Assembly (NCBI GenBank): GCA_036495525.1
Contig: DASXMR010000123.1
Span: 37,394-101,393 of the forward strand
Source of the DNA: DASXMR01 sp036495525
Lineage (GTDB): Bacteria > Actinomycetota > Actinomycetes > Streptosporangiales > Streptosporangiaceae
DNA: 64,000 nt
Direction of reading: 5' to 3'
Part shown: positions 17,033 through 25,316 of the stretch, one piece after another
Layout of the letters: each line of letters begins with the position of its first letter
Numbering within the stretch: the stretch's first letter is position 1
Notes under the pieces: model-generated
The model's database searches: none
What the model was told of the DNA's origin: nothing
The model's input: the letters and a program-made list of their open reading frames with translations, nothing else
Made by a program: the position numbers and the translations under genes

Positions 17033-17830
17033 TCACCCGGCCGCGGCGCGCTGGGCCTTCCTGGCGGGCTGGCGGCGGCGCTTGTCGCGGACGTAGATGG
17101 TGCCCTGCCTGCCGTCGCCCGCGCTGCGGCGCTCCAGCTCGAACAGGGCCGTCGCGGCCATCAGGTCACTCAGCTTGGCGTAGCCGTAACTGCGCGAGTC
17201 GAAGTCCGGCTGCTGCTTGGTGACGAGCGAGCCGACGACGCCGAGGGCGGCCCAGCCGTCGTCGTCCGAGGCCGCCTCCACCGCGTCACGCAGCTGACCC
17301 ACCAGTGCGGCGTCCCGCTTGAGCTGCGCCGCCGAGGCTCGCTGCGCGGCCGCGGGCGCCGCATCTGCTGACCCTTCGGCGGCGGCGCGATCACGGCGCA
17401 GGTTCTCGATGTAGATGAACTTGTCGCAGGCCGAGACGAACGCCTTCGGTGTCTTGCGCTCGCCGAACCCGTACACGGTCAGCCCCGACTCGCGCAGCCG
17501 GGCAGCGAGCCTGGTGAAGTCACTGTCACTGGACACCAGGCAGAATCCGTCGAACCGGCCCGAGTACAGCAGGTCCATCGCGTCGATCACCATCGCCGAG
17601 TCGGTCGCGTTCTTGCCGGTCGTGTACGCGAACTGCTGAATGGGCTGAATGGACTGCGCGAGCAGCTGATCCTTCCACCCCTTCAGGCTTGTCCCGGTCC
17701 AGTCGCCGTAGGCGCGCTTGACGTGCGCCGTGCCGTACTTGGCGACCTCGGCGAGCAGCCCTTCGATGATGCCGGGCTGGGCGTTGTCCGAATCGATCAG
17801 CACCGCGAGCCTTGCCGCGTTCTCAGTCAC
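17033..17830 (-). CDS. NYN domain (PIN-like RNase) and OST-HTH/LOTUS protein
   Basis: A 265-residue protein starting at GTG 17830, preceded by GAGAGG at good spacing; an ATG at 17869 would add 13 residues but has a poor site. The N-terminal NYN/LabA-type domain has VLIDSDNAQP (acidic metal-site residue), KNATDSAMVIDAMDLLYSG and VSSDSDFTRLAARLRESG, the conserved acidic residues of the PIN-like nuclease fold. The C-terminal part (after an Ala-rich linker) matches an OST-HTH/LOTUS RNA-binding domain (LRDAVEAASDDDGWAALGVVGSLV...YGYAKLSDLM). It probably binds or cuts RNA. It is a single gene. Confidence 0.88.
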   Translation of the reverse strand: MTENAARLAVLIDSDNAQPGIIEGLLAEVAKYGTAHVKRAYGDWTGTSLKGWKDQLLAQSIQPIQQFAYTTGKNATDSAMVIDAMDLLYSGRFDGFCLVSSDSDFTRLAARLRESGLTVYGFGERKTPKAFVSACDKFIYIENLRRDRAAAEGSADAAPAAAQRASAAQLKRDAALVGQLRDAVEAASDDDGWAALGVVGSLVTKQQPDFDSRSYGYAKLSDLMAATALFELERRSAGDGRQGTIYVRDKRRRQPARKAQRAAAG

Positions 17831-18039
17831 CCCGACCTCTCTCCCTGAATCGAGGACAACACTAGCCATCCCTGGCTCGCAGGCCTCCGTTCTTGCGCCG
17901 CCTGACGCGTAGGGGTTCGTTCGTGCTTACGGCCTGCCGCTCCGCCATCGACCGGGGTTCGCCTCAACATCCCGGCCGACCAAGCCACGGCGGTTAAGGA
18001 TCAGCGCAAGGACAGCACGCCGTCAGAACTGGGTAAATA

Positions 18040-18065
18040 TTATGCACGCATGATATCATGCATAA
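18040..18065. promoter_or_regulatory. Nested palindrome upstream of HigBA-like module
   Basis: TTATGCA (18040-18046) and TGCATAA (18059-18065) form a perfect 7-bp inverted repeat, enclosing the perfect 14-bp palindrome GCATGATATCATGC (18048-18061). The AT-rich symmetry stands out in this GC-rich DNA. It lies ~30 bp before the toxin start and is the likely autoregulatory operator for the XRE antitoxin at 18323. Confidence 0.6.
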
Positions 18066-18095
18066 GTAATACCTGTGGGTACGGAGGAGGTCCGC

Positions 18096-18322
18096 GTGAG
18101 CTATGCCCTGATCATGACGCCAGAGGTGAGCCTGGCTTCACGACCTGCGGCATCGAGACCGACGGAGTGCGATCTTGGTCGGCCAGGCTATCGGCCTGCT
18201 CCTGGAAGCCGGGCCCGAGCTGGGTCGCCCCCTCGCTGATCGCATCGCTCACTCTCGGCTGAACCGCGATTCGCCTGGCCGAGGAACGATACGAGGATTA
18301 CCTGAAGCAAGAAGGCAGCTAA
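18096..18322 (+). pseudogene. HigB/RelE-type toxin, degraded
   Basis: A strong ribosome-binding site (GGAGGAGG, 18083-18090) and GTG 18096 start VSYALIMTPEVS, a HigB/Gp49-like N-terminus. The frame then shifts: ILVGQAIGLLLEAGPELGRPLADRI, typical of the toxin middle, is read in a second frame. After an internal deletion the C-terminal IRLAEERYEDYLKQEGS is read in a third, ending in TAA 18320-18322. So the toxin has lost its central catalytic core and at least two frames. The ATG of the antitoxin follows the stop directly. Confidence 0.75.
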
Positions 18323-18673
18323 ATGAGCAGCGAGTTTCATCGTTACAGCGATCAGGAGTTCCTCGGCGAGTTCTTTCCCGACTCGGCTGACAGGGCAGAG
18401 ATCGCGGCCGGGATGGAGCAACTTCGCGCCGAGCAGCGTGCCTGGCGGCTTGCGGACATGCGCCGTCGGCTGGGCGTCACTCAGGCGACGGTGGCCGAGC
18501 GCATGGGCGTCACGCAGGGTCGTGTCTCAGCTATCGAGCATGCCAAGCCAGGCGCGACCGAACTGCGGACCCTGGCTGCCTATGTTGAGGCCCTGGGCGG
18601 GCGGCTGGAGATCATCGCCGACTTCGGCGACCAACGCCTTGCATTCGGTGAGCCCGGCAACGAAGCAGCCTGA
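18323..18673 (+). CDS. XRE family antitoxin (HigA-like)
   Basis: A 116-residue protein with an intact XRE helix-turn-helix at about residues 50-105 (MRRRLGVTQATVAERMGVTQGRVSAIEHA), followed by TELRTLAAYVEALGGRLEIIADF, the usual end of HigA-type antitoxins. The N-terminal SEFHRYSDQEFLGEFFPDSADRAEI resembles the toxin-binding segment. ATG 18323 abuts the stop of the degraded toxin. The palindrome at 18040-18065 is its likely operator. With the toxin broken, the protein may persist as a stand-alone regulator. Confidence 0.85.
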   Translation: MSSEFHRYSDQEFLGEFFPDSADRAEIAAGMEQLRAEQRAWRLADMRRRLGVTQATVAERMGVTQGRVSAIEHAKPGATELRTLAAYVEALGGRLEIIADFGDQRLAFGEPGNEAA

Positions 18674-18704
18674 CACGCGGCCGGCCGGCCAGCTGTCCAT
18701 GGAG

Positions 18705-19463
18705 CTAGCGGCCAGGTGAGCGCTCGGGATCGGCGGCGGGTTGCGCGGCGGCGGCCTCGGCCTTCGCTCTCGGCGGCCGGGGCAGGCGCAGCTGCCAGCC
18801 GCGCGCGCGGTCGCTGGCGAGCCACGGAGCGAACACCCACCAGAGCAGGAACGCGACCCCGGCGCCGACGAGCAGGCCCTCGAAGGTGTCACTCAGCCAG
18901 TGCGCGCCGAGGTAGGTGCGGACGAGCATCATCAGCGCCGTCGCGGCGGCCACCGCGGCCAGCGCCAGGCGACGGCCGGAGCCCGGCCGGGTCAGCGCGA
19001 CCGCCAGGGCGATGCCAACGCCAAGAGTGGTGATGACGTGGCCGGAGGGAAACGAGCCGATATCGGCGCTCACCAGCGGATGCGCAGGCCGCGGCCGCAG
19101 CACGAGATGCTTGATCAGGGTCGAGCAGGTCGAGCCGCAGGCCTGCACCAGCGCGAGGAACAGGGCCGTGCGCCAGCGCCTGGCCAGCAGCAGGAACACC
19201 GCGAGCACCGCGATCAGGATCGTCGCGCCGAGCGGGCCGCCGATCAGGCTGATCACCTTGAAGGCAGCGGTCAGCGCCGCGTCCCGCAGTGTGCTGACGG
19301 CCGCTAGCCAGTCGCGGTCCATTCCGGCGAATGGCAGGCTGGGTAGTTCCTGACGGACAAAGACGGCGGCCGCCAACGCCACGGCCAGCAGCGTGATCCC
19401 GGTAACCAGTAGGACCGGCCTTCGCTGACCGCGTTCATTCTGCTGGGCCCTCTCCTCCTCCAT
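18705..19463 (-). CDS. PAP2 superfamily phosphatase, membrane protein
   Basis: A 252-residue integral membrane protein with about five to six helices. The three phosphatase motifs are present: KHLVLRPRP (K-x6-R-P), PSGH in SFPSGHV, and the third motif R-x4-GAHWLSD with its His/Asp. The protein would dephosphorylate a lipid such as phosphatidate or undecaprenyl diphosphate at the membrane. The start at ATG 19463 (MEEERAQQ) gives a short charged N-terminus before the first helix. The gene is divergent from a second PAP2 gene that is fused to a lipid-kinase domain. Confidence 0.9.
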   Translation of the reverse strand: MEEERAQQNERGQRRPVLLVTGITLLAVALAAAVFVRQELPSLPFAGMDRDWLAAVSTLRDAALTAAFKVISLIGGPLGATILIAVLAVFLLLARRWRTALFLALVQACGSTCSTLIKHLVLRPRPAHPLVSADIGSFPSGHVITTLGVGIALAVALTRPGSGRRLALAAVAAATALMMLVRTYLGAHWLSDTFEGLLVGAGVAFLLWWVFAPWLASDRARGWQLRLPRPPRAKAEAAAAQPAADPERSPGR

Positions 19464-19620
19464 CCCGCCCTGCTGCCCGCTCCGGGCCGCGTCATGCACG
19501 CGGCCGGCCTGGCTGCCCGCACCAAGCGGATGTGTAGCGAACCTGTGCGGTGGTATCTGCACCCTCGCCCAGGGAAACCCGCGCCTGGTGCTCAGGACGA
19601 GTTTCGGCTGGAGGCAGCAG

Positions 19621-21072
19621 GTGAGAATCGGCCGCGCTATCACGGCGACCGACCGGGCTGTGACGGCACGCGTCGCGGCCACCGACTCTTTCGTACTCGA
19701 CCACGTCATGCCCGCTCTGAGCGTCGCCGCCAATAACAGCCGGCTCTGGCTGGCGATCGCCGCCGGGCTGGCGGTCACCGGCGGCAAGGCGCCGAGGCGG
19801 GCGGCGCTGCGCGGCGTGGCAGGCATCGCGATCGGCAGCCTGGCCGCCAATCAGGTCGGAAAGCGGCTGACCCGGCGGCTCCGGCCGACCGAGGAGGTCG
19901 CGATCGGCCGGCGGCTCGTCCGGATGCCGCGCAGCACGTCTTTCCCCTCCGGCCACGCGACCTCGGCCGCCGCTTTCGCCACCGCGGTCGCGCTTGAGGT
20001 ACCGGCCCTGGCGGTGCCCGTCGGCGTGCTGGCCGCTGCCGTCGGCGCGTCCCGGGTGGTCACCGGCGCGCACTATCCGTCCGACGTGCTCGCCGGATTC
20101 GCCCTGGGCAGCACCGCCGGGCTGGTCACGCTGCGCTGGTGGCCGCTCCGGCCAGCCACGCCGGCCGCGGCCGCGCGGCCACGGCGGGAGGCACCGGCGG
20201 CTCCGACCGGGGCCGGGCTGACGCTGGTCGTCAACAGCCAGTCAGGCACGGCCTCGGCGGACCTCACCGACTACCTGCGCGACAGCCTGCCTGACGCACG
20301 GCTTGTCATCGCGGACCAGGGCGACGATCTGGACAAGCTGTTCGTTCAGGCAGCCGCCGAGGCTCGCATCCTCGGCGTAGCGGGCGGCGACGGCTCGGTG
20401 CGCGCGGCCGTGCAGGCGGCGATCAGCGCGCGCCTGCCACTGCTCGTGGTGCCGGCCGGCACGTTCAATCATTTTGCCGCCGAACTGGGCGTCGGATCCC
20501 GCGAGGACGCCGTCGCTGCCGTGCGAGCCGGGGACAGCGTGCTCGTCGACGTGGCGGTGGCCGACGACGACGTGTTCGTCAACACGGCCAGCGTCGGCGT
20601 TTACACCGAGCTGGTGAAGGCGCGCGAGGAGCTGGAGGACAAGCTGGGGAAGTGGCCAGCGGTGCTGGTCGCCCTCCTGCGGGTGCTGCGGCAGGGCAGG
20701 CCGGTCGAGATCATGGTCGACGGCAAAGCGAGGCTGCTGTGGCTGCTGTTCGTGGGCAGCGGCCGGTACGAGCCGAAAGGCGCAGCGCCCACCTACCGGC
20801 CTGACCTCGCCGACGGCGAGCTGGACGTGCGCGTCATCGACGGCAGCCACCCGCTGGCGAGGACCAGGCTGGTCGCCGCGATGGTCCTCGGCACGCTCGG
20901 CCGCTCCCGCGTCCACCGGGCCTGGACCGCCACGTCACTGCGCATCGCTGCCGCGGACGGGCAGCCCCTGGAACTGTCGCTGGACGGCGAGCCAACCCGG
21001 TTCGGCCACGATGTGCAGATCAGCAAGCTGGCGGCCGCGTTGCTCGTCTACCGGCCCCGCGCCGATAGCTGA
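19621..21072 (+). CDS. PAP2 phosphatase fused to diacylglycerol kinase-type domain
   Basis: A 483-residue fusion. Residues ~20-185 form a PAP2 domain with KRLTRRLRP, the motif SFPSGHATSAAAFA and R-x-x-TGAHYPSDVLAG. Residues ~205-480 form a DAGK/YegS-like lipid kinase domain: LTLVVNSQSGT, then VAGGDGSVRAA (the G-G-D-G nucleotide motif) and PAGTFNHFA. GTG 19621 is chosen because GGAGG lies just before it. Joining a lipid phosphatase and a lipid kinase in one chain is a known actinobacterial arrangement; it probably acts on phospholipid or polyprenyl-phosphate pools at the membrane. Confidence 0.9.
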   Translation: MRIGRAITATDRAVTARVAATDSFVLDHVMPALSVAANNSRLWLAIAAGLAVTGGKAPRRAALRGVAGIAIGSLAANQVGKRLTRRLRPTEEVAIGRRLVRMPRSTSFPSGHATSAAAFATAVALEVPALAVPVGVLAAAVGASRVVTGAHYPSDVLAGFALGSTAGLVTLRWWPLRPATPAAAARPRREAPAAPTGAGLTLVVNSQSGTASADLTDYLRDSLPDARLVIADQGDDLDKLFVQAAAEARILGVAGGDGSVRAAVQAAISARLPLLVVPAGTFNHFAAELGVGSREDAVAAVRAGDSVLVDVAVADDDVFVNTASVGVYTELVKAREELEDKLGKWPAVLVALLRVLRQGRPVEIMVDGKARLLWLLFVGSGRYEPKGAAPTYRPDLADGELDVRVIDGSHPLARTRLVAAMVLGTLGRSRVHRAWTATSLRIAAADGQPLELSLDGEPTRFGHDVQISKLAAALLVYRPRADS

Positions 21073-21179
21073 GCAATCTCGGGCGGCTTTGGCCCGGCCG
21101 TTTGCGACGCCTTTAGCCGGGCACCTCGAATGCCGCCGGCGCATTGCATTCGAGGCGTGCGGGGTCAAGGAGGCCTTAA

Positions 21180-22022
21180 ATGGTTGGTCATCAGCTGCGC
21201 CGCGGTTCGGTCCGCAGGAGTTTCAGGACGAGCCGGGCGCCGAGAGGCCGGTTCATGGCGGGCCTTGCCCGGGCCGGGCTAGCCGCCCGCGGCACGATGT
21301 ACGTCCTCATCGGCATCATCGCGATCCAGATCGCGGTCGGCGCCGGCCAACATCAGGCCGACCGCAGCGGTGCCGTCCGGCTGGTCGCGGCCACGCCGTT
21401 CGGCACGCTCATCCTCTGGCTGCTGGTGATCGGCTTTGCCGGAATGACATTGTGGCGGCTGTCGGAGGCCGCGTTCGGCGCAGCGGGACCTGACGGCAGC
21501 AAGCCAGCCAAGCGCGCGGCCAATCTGGCCCGCGGAATCTTCTACGGGTTCGTCACTTACGGCATTCTCAAGTACGCGCTGGGAATCGGCTCACCGTCGT
21601 CCAGCGACCGGACTTCGCGTGACCTCACCGCCACCGCGCTGCACCACCCCGGCGGTCAGATCATCGTGATCCTGGCCGGCCTCGGATTCATCGCGGGTGG
21701 CCTCTACGTGGCCTACCGGGCGCTGACCGCCAAGTTCAGCAAGCGGCTGCGGATGGCAGGCACGAGCCCCGCGACGCGCACGTCGGTGCGGCGGCTCGGC
21801 CAGGTCGGCGGCACGGCCCGCGGCGCCGTGTTCTGCACGGTCGGGGTCTTCCTGGTGGTCGCCGCGCTCAGCGATCAGCCGCACAAGGCCAAGGGCATCG
21901 ACTCAGCGCTGCGCGCGCTCGCGCACACGCCGCTCGGTCCTTTCCTGCTGGTCATCGTCGCGATTGGCCTGATCCTGTTCGGCGTCTTCTCGTTCTGCGA
22001 AGCGCGCTGGCGCGAAGTCTGA
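21180..22022 (+). CDS. DUF1206 domain-containing membrane protein
   Basis: A 280-residue protein with about six transmembrane segments arranged as three helical pairs, each beginning with an ARG-type motif (GLARAGLAARGTMYVLIG, NLARGIFYGFVTYGI, GGTARGAVFCTVGVF). This is the three-repeat DUF1206 family, found mostly in actinobacteria. The function is not established. A clear ribosome-binding site (AAGGAGG) precedes ATG 21180. It follows the PAP2-kinase fusion in the same direction after 107 bp and may share its transcript. Confidence 0.85.
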   Translation: MVGHQLRRGSVRRSFRTSRAPRGRFMAGLARAGLAARGTMYVLIGIIAIQIAVGAGQHQADRSGAVRLVAATPFGTLILWLLVIGFAGMTLWRLSEAAFGAAGPDGSKPAKRAANLARGIFYGFVTYGILKYALGIGSPSSSDRTSRDLTATALHHPGGQIIVILAGLGFIAGGLYVAYRALTAKFSKRLRMAGTSPATRTSVRRLGQVGGTARGAVFCTVGVFLVVAALSDQPHKAKGIDSALRALAHTPLGPFLLVIVAIGLILFGVFSFCEARWREV

Positions 22023-22457
22023 CCCGCAGCCCCGCACAGCGCCCGGCAGTCATCAGCCGCTTCCGCTGACGCGGCGGGCCTGCTGGCGCTGTTGCTGGGG
22101 CTGGGCAGGCACGCTTACTCTTACCGGCAGGCGGCGGCACGCCGGGAGCGGGGCCTTGCGGCGGACCAGGTTCGCCCCGCCGCCTGGGCCCCGGCGGCCT
22201 CGCGGTGCCGACGCCCAGCCGCCAGCAGCCGCAGCTGCCCCGATCCCGGCCAGCGTAGTGGGGGCCGGTGCGCAGGCCGGCACAGCTACCGACCGGCTGC
22301 CGGCGGACAGCGGTCACCCCGTGGCGCCGCCGCGGTCATCGGCCGGGTCGCAGCTACTCGAGCTGCCTCGCTACGCATTCGACGGTTTCCGCGGCGTGGG
22401 CGCCTGACTCTCGCCACGCGATGCAACCGCTGTAGTGAGTTGCGCTATACCGCAGCC
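22023..22457. other. Intergenic region without recognised gene
   Basis: This stretch separates the DUF1206 gene from the PadR operator region. Open frames here are short, lack ribosome-binding sites and are Arg/Pro-rich shadows of GC-rich DNA. I see no RNA gene or repeat. Confidence 0.5.
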
Positions 22458-22482
22458 CGATATACTGTCAGGCGATACATCG
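22458..22482. promoter_or_regulatory. Imperfect palindrome, probable PadR operator
   Basis: An AT-rich imperfect inverted repeat with outer arms CGATATAC and GATACATCG lies 31-56 bp upstream of the padR-type start at 22514. An extra TATAC copy sits just before it. PadR repressors usually bind such ATGTA/TACAT-like symmetric sites in their own promoters. Confidence 0.4.
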
Positions 22483-22513
22483 AGGGTGCCGCCTGACGAG
22501 CGGGGAGCGTGAC

Positions 22514-22837
22514 GTGGCAGAACGACTTGACCGGTGGGCCGATCCGCCGCTGCTGGTGCTGGCCAGCCTGGCCGAAGGGCCGAAGCACGGCTACGCCATT
22601 ACGCAGGATGTGGACGCGACGATGGGCGTGCGGCTCAGCGCCGGCACACTGTACGCGGTGATCGCGCGGCTGGAGTCTCGCGGGCTCATCGAGCCGCTGG
22701 AGTCCGAGGACCGGCGGCGACCGTACCAGATCACGGCGGCCGGCGCGCACGCGCTGGAACGGGAGGCAGATCGGATGAGCAAGGTCGCACTCGTGGCCAG
22801 CAGCCGGCTGACGGCACAAGGCTGGGCCGGCGCATGA
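22514..22837 (+). CDS. PadR family transcriptional regulator
   Basis: A 107-residue winged-helix repressor of the short PadR type. The motif LLVLASLAEGPKHGYAITQDV is the family signature, and GTLYAVIARLESRGLIEPLE forms the recognition helix and wing. The GTG start at 22514 follows a GGGGAG site. The stop overlaps the start of the next gene (ATGA), so it is co-translated with a membrane protein that it probably controls. Confidence 0.92.
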   Translation: MAERLDRWADPPLLVLASLAEGPKHGYAITQDVDATMGVRLSAGTLYAVIARLESRGLIEPLESEDRRRPYQITAAGAHALEREADRMSKVALVASSRLTAQGWAGA

Positions 22838-23814
22838 GCCCCCAGGATGCCCGGCTGGCCCCGGCCCCCCGGCCGCAGCGGGCGTGGCTGGCTCGTGCCA
22901 CGCTCGGCCTGTACCCGCCTGCCTGGCGAGCCCGTTACGGCGGCGAGGTCAGCGCGCTCATCGACCAGGCCGGCGGCGGACCCCGCACCGTTCTCAGCCT
23001 GGCCGGGCACGCCCTGCCCGCATGGGTCTGGCCGCCACGGCAGCTGCATGACCAGCCGGCCAGGATGCGCTCCAGCCTGTCGACTCTGCTGCTGGCCGGC
23101 GGGGTACTGACCGGGCTCGGCCTGGTCTTCGCTCAGCTGACGCAGTTCCAGGGTTACTGGGTGCCCGGCCACCCGGTAGTCGGCGTGGCCTACCGGGTCT
23201 TCGATGTAGCGCTGGCAGCATCGGTGCTGATCGCCGGCGCTGGTGCGCTGCCGCTGTGGCTGGTAATGCTGCGCCGCGCGGTACGCGAGCACCGCGCGCG
23301 TGCGCTGGCCTGGCTGCTGCTGCCAGTTGTCGTACCGGTCGCGTTCGTCCTCTTGCTGGTGGCTGCTGGCACGCTGGCCGGCGGTACCGACGGCGTCGGG
23401 ACCTGGTGGTTCCTCGCGCTGACCGTGAGCGGGTTCGCCGCTGCGGCCGTCTCGGCATTCGGCCCTGGTCTGGCTCTGCGCAGCCTCCGGCCGCGCGGGC
23501 CCGCCCTGCGGCTGGCCACGATCGCCGCCTGCCTCGCGGCAGCGACACTGGTCGCCGCCACGGCGGCGAGCGCGGTCGCGGTGATCGGGCTGCACGCCTG
23601 GCCGTTTGTGGCCACGCTGCCCACGCCTTATTTCAGGACGGCGCAGAACGGCAACTTCATTAGGTCCTTCGTGTATGTGCGCGGCTTTCCCGGTCACTTC
23701 AGTGGCTCGATCACCGCGGCGTACCTCGTCGCGGTGACCGGCACGGCGATAACTGCCATCGTGAGCGCCGCCCGCGGCGCCCGCGCCGCGCTCACCACTG
23801 CTGCCAGCAGCTGA
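22834..23814 (+). CDS. Multi-pass membrane protein in PadR operon
   Basis: A 326-residue protein. The N-terminal ~75 residues are cytoplasmic and contain LGLYPPAWRARYGGEVSALID, a segment often seen in membrane proteins paired with PadR regulators in actinobacteria. About seven hydrophobic helices follow between residues 85 and 320. There is no ABC ATPase next to it. The start at ATG 22834 overlaps the PadR stop by four bases. The precise function is unknown. Confidence 0.75.
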   Translation: MSPQDARLAPAPRPQRAWLARATLGLYPPAWRARYGGEVSALIDQAGGGPRTVLSLAGHALPAWVWPPRQLHDQPARMRSSLSTLLLAGGVLTGLGLVFAQLTQFQGYWVPGHPVVGVAYRVFDVALAASVLIAGAGALPLWLVMLRRAVREHRARALAWLLLPVVVPVAFVLLLVAAGTLAGGTDGVGTWWFLALTVSGFAAAAVSAFGPGLALRSLRPRGPALRLATIAACLAAATLVAATAASAVAVIGLHAWPFVATLPTPYFRTAQNGNFIRSFVYVRGFPGHFSGSITAAYLVAVTGTAITAIVSAARGARAALTTAASS

Positions 23815-23854
23815 GCCCCGGCGGCCTGAACGAGCGCCCCGCTAGCCCGACGGC

Positions 23855-23898
23855 GCTGCCTATGACCGCCCCCCGTCGCCGAGGCGGTCATAGGCAGC
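23855..23898. terminator. Long perfect hairpin between convergent genes
   Basis: A 16-bp perfect inverted repeat (23855-23870 and 23883-23898) encloses a 12-nt loop. It lies 40 bp after the membrane-protein stop and 44 bp before the YoeB stop on the other strand. It should work as a bidirectional terminator. No U-tract follows, as is common in actinobacteria. Confidence 0.7.
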
Positions 23899-23942
23899 TG
23901 CTGACGGGCAGTGGCACCACCGGAGCGCGCCGCGCTAGTGCG

Positions 23943-24197
23943 TCAATAGTGGTAGCGAGCAGCAAGGATGACGACCGCTTCCGCGGTGACCAGGTAGACT
24001 AGGCGGTGCTCCTCGTCGATCCTTCGGGACCAGGCGCCCGGCAGGTGATACTTGAGCGGCTCGGGCTTGCCTATTCCGGCAAATGGATCCCGGCTTATGG
24101 CCTCTATGAGCTTGTTGATTCTCGCTAACATCTTGCGGTCGGTGCTGAGCCAGGAGGTGTAGTCCTCCCAGCCTTGCTCCTCGAAAACTAGCCTCAT
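23943..24197 (-). CDS. yoeB: Txe/YoeB family addiction module toxin
   Basis: An 84-residue ribosome-dependent mRNA interferase, the same length as E. coli YoeB. The catalytic residues fall at the same positions: E46 (GKPEPLK), R65 (EHRLVY) and H83 in the C-terminal YHY. The protein should be active. The start ATG overlaps the stop of the antitoxin gene (ATGA), the usual antitoxin-first arrangement. Confidence 0.95.
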   Translation of the reverse strand: MRLVFEEQGWEDYTSWLSTDRKMLARINKLIEAISRDPFAGIGKPEPLKYHLPGAWSRRIDEEHRLVYLVTAEAVVILAARYHY

Positions 24198-24472
24198 CAG
24201 GTCTGGCCTGGCCGGTCTGCATCGGGATCGATGAGCTCACGCTCTGCGAGGCCGGCATTGTTGAGAGCGTTCTCGTACGCGCTGAGCAGCCGGCGAGCGT
24301 TCGCTGGCGAACGGAGCAGGTAGGCACCTTCCTGCAGCGCGGAAAAGTCCTCGGCGGAGATGAGGACCGCATTGCCATGCCGAGAGACGATCTCGACGGC
24401 ATCGTGATCTTCATTGACCTTCTTGATGAGCGGAAAGAGGCTCTTCCGCGCCTCGCTTGCCGTGATTGACAT
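24197..24472 (-). CDS. yefM: YefM/Phd family antitoxin
   Basis: A 91-residue antitoxin. The N-terminal DNA-binding part reads MSITASEARKSLFPLIKKVNEDHDAVEIVSRHGNAVLISAEDF, the Phd/YefM signature. The C-terminal segment (LLRSPANARRLLSAYENAL) is the toxin-neutralising helix. A ribosome-binding site (AGGAGG) precedes ATG 24472. It forms an operon with yoeB, and the GGTAC inverted repeat at 24493-24510 is its probable operator. Confidence 0.94.
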   Translation of the reverse strand: MSITASEARKSLFPLIKKVNEDHDAVEIVSRHGNAVLISAEDFSALQEGAYLLRSPANARRLLSAYENALNNAGLAERELIDPDADRPGQT

Positions 24473-24492
24473 GTCCGAGAGCCTCCTAGACC

Positions 24493-24510
24493 GGTACCAG
24501 ATACAGTACC
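24493..24510. promoter_or_regulatory. Inverted repeat, probable YefM operator
   Basis: GGTAC (24493-24497) and GTACC (24506-24510) flank an 8-bp AT-rich spacer, 20 bp upstream of the yefM start. YefM-YoeB complexes bind palindromes with a GTAC core in their own promoter, so the site fits. Confidence 0.5.
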
Positions 24511-24754
24511 ACTCCAGCAGGGGAGTGTCTGGCCTGGCTGCGCCACGCGCACGTTGCCTGCGCGTCAGCAGGATCAGATAAGGCCCAGCCGGATCGTTCG
24601 CCGTGGTCAAGTTGATCGGTGATTCGAGCGTCCACCCGCCGGACTCCCGCACGGCTCCGGCCGGCCGCGCGCGATGATGGCTTTGCGAGCAAGCCAGAGC
24701 CCGCGCCAGGCCGACCTGCTCGCGAGCACTGACCACCGACGCTGGAGGACTGAG

Positions 24755-25213
24755 ATGACTGACCGGCCGCCGCTGCCGCCGTTCGATCTGACGGCCGCGC
24801 TGACGAAGGTGCAGGCCGCCGAGGACGCCTGGAACACCCGCGATCCGCAGCGGGTGGCCGGCGCCTACACCGTCGACTCGGTCTGGCGCAACCGGGACAG
24901 CTTCGTCAGCGGACGGCCAGCCATCATCGAGTTCCTGCGCGGCAAGTGGGCTCGGGAGCTGGACTACGCACTGCGCAAGAACCTGTGGAGCTTCAGCGAC
25001 AACCGGATCGCCGTCCGGTTTCAGTACGAGTGCCATGACGCGGCCGGGCGGTGGTGGCGTAGCTACGGCAACGAGCTGTGGGAGTTCGACGAGCACGGCC
25101 TGATGCGCCGGCGCGAGGCGAGCATCAACGACGTGCCGATCGGCCAGGCAGAGCGCCGGATCTTCGGCCCTCGCCCGGACAGCGAGCGCGGCGCTGAGTT
25201 CCCGCTCCAGTAG
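24755..25213 (+). CDS. NTF2-like protein, DUF1348 family
   Basis: A 152-residue protein of the nuclear transport factor 2-like fold. The sequence FDLTAALTKVQAAEDAWNTRDPQRVAGAYT followed by SVWRNRDSFVSGRPAIIEFLRGKWARELDYALRK is typical of DUF1348 proteins. W/F-rich strands form the cone-shaped pocket. The function is not established. ATG 24755 is preceded by GGAGG, which sets the start; the frame is open further upstream without a site. Confidence 0.88.
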   Translation: MTDRPPLPPFDLTAALTKVQAAEDAWNTRDPQRVAGAYTVDSVWRNRDSFVSGRPAIIEFLRGKWARELDYALRKNLWSFSDNRIAVRFQYECHDAAGRWWRSYGNELWEFDEHGLMRRREASINDVPIGQAERRIFGPRPDSERGAEFPLQ

Positions 25214-25316
25214 CCGGCCGACCTGACCGCTGAGCCCGGGACCAGGTGCGCGGCACCGCTGGCCGGGACCGGCGGGCCCCGCGCCAGTGTCGCCGGCGGC
25301 TGACAGACTGCAAGGC

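Noticed and set aside
18175..18390. Independent 71-residue protein
   Set aside because: It is the middle frame of the broken HigB-like toxin running into the antitoxin gene.
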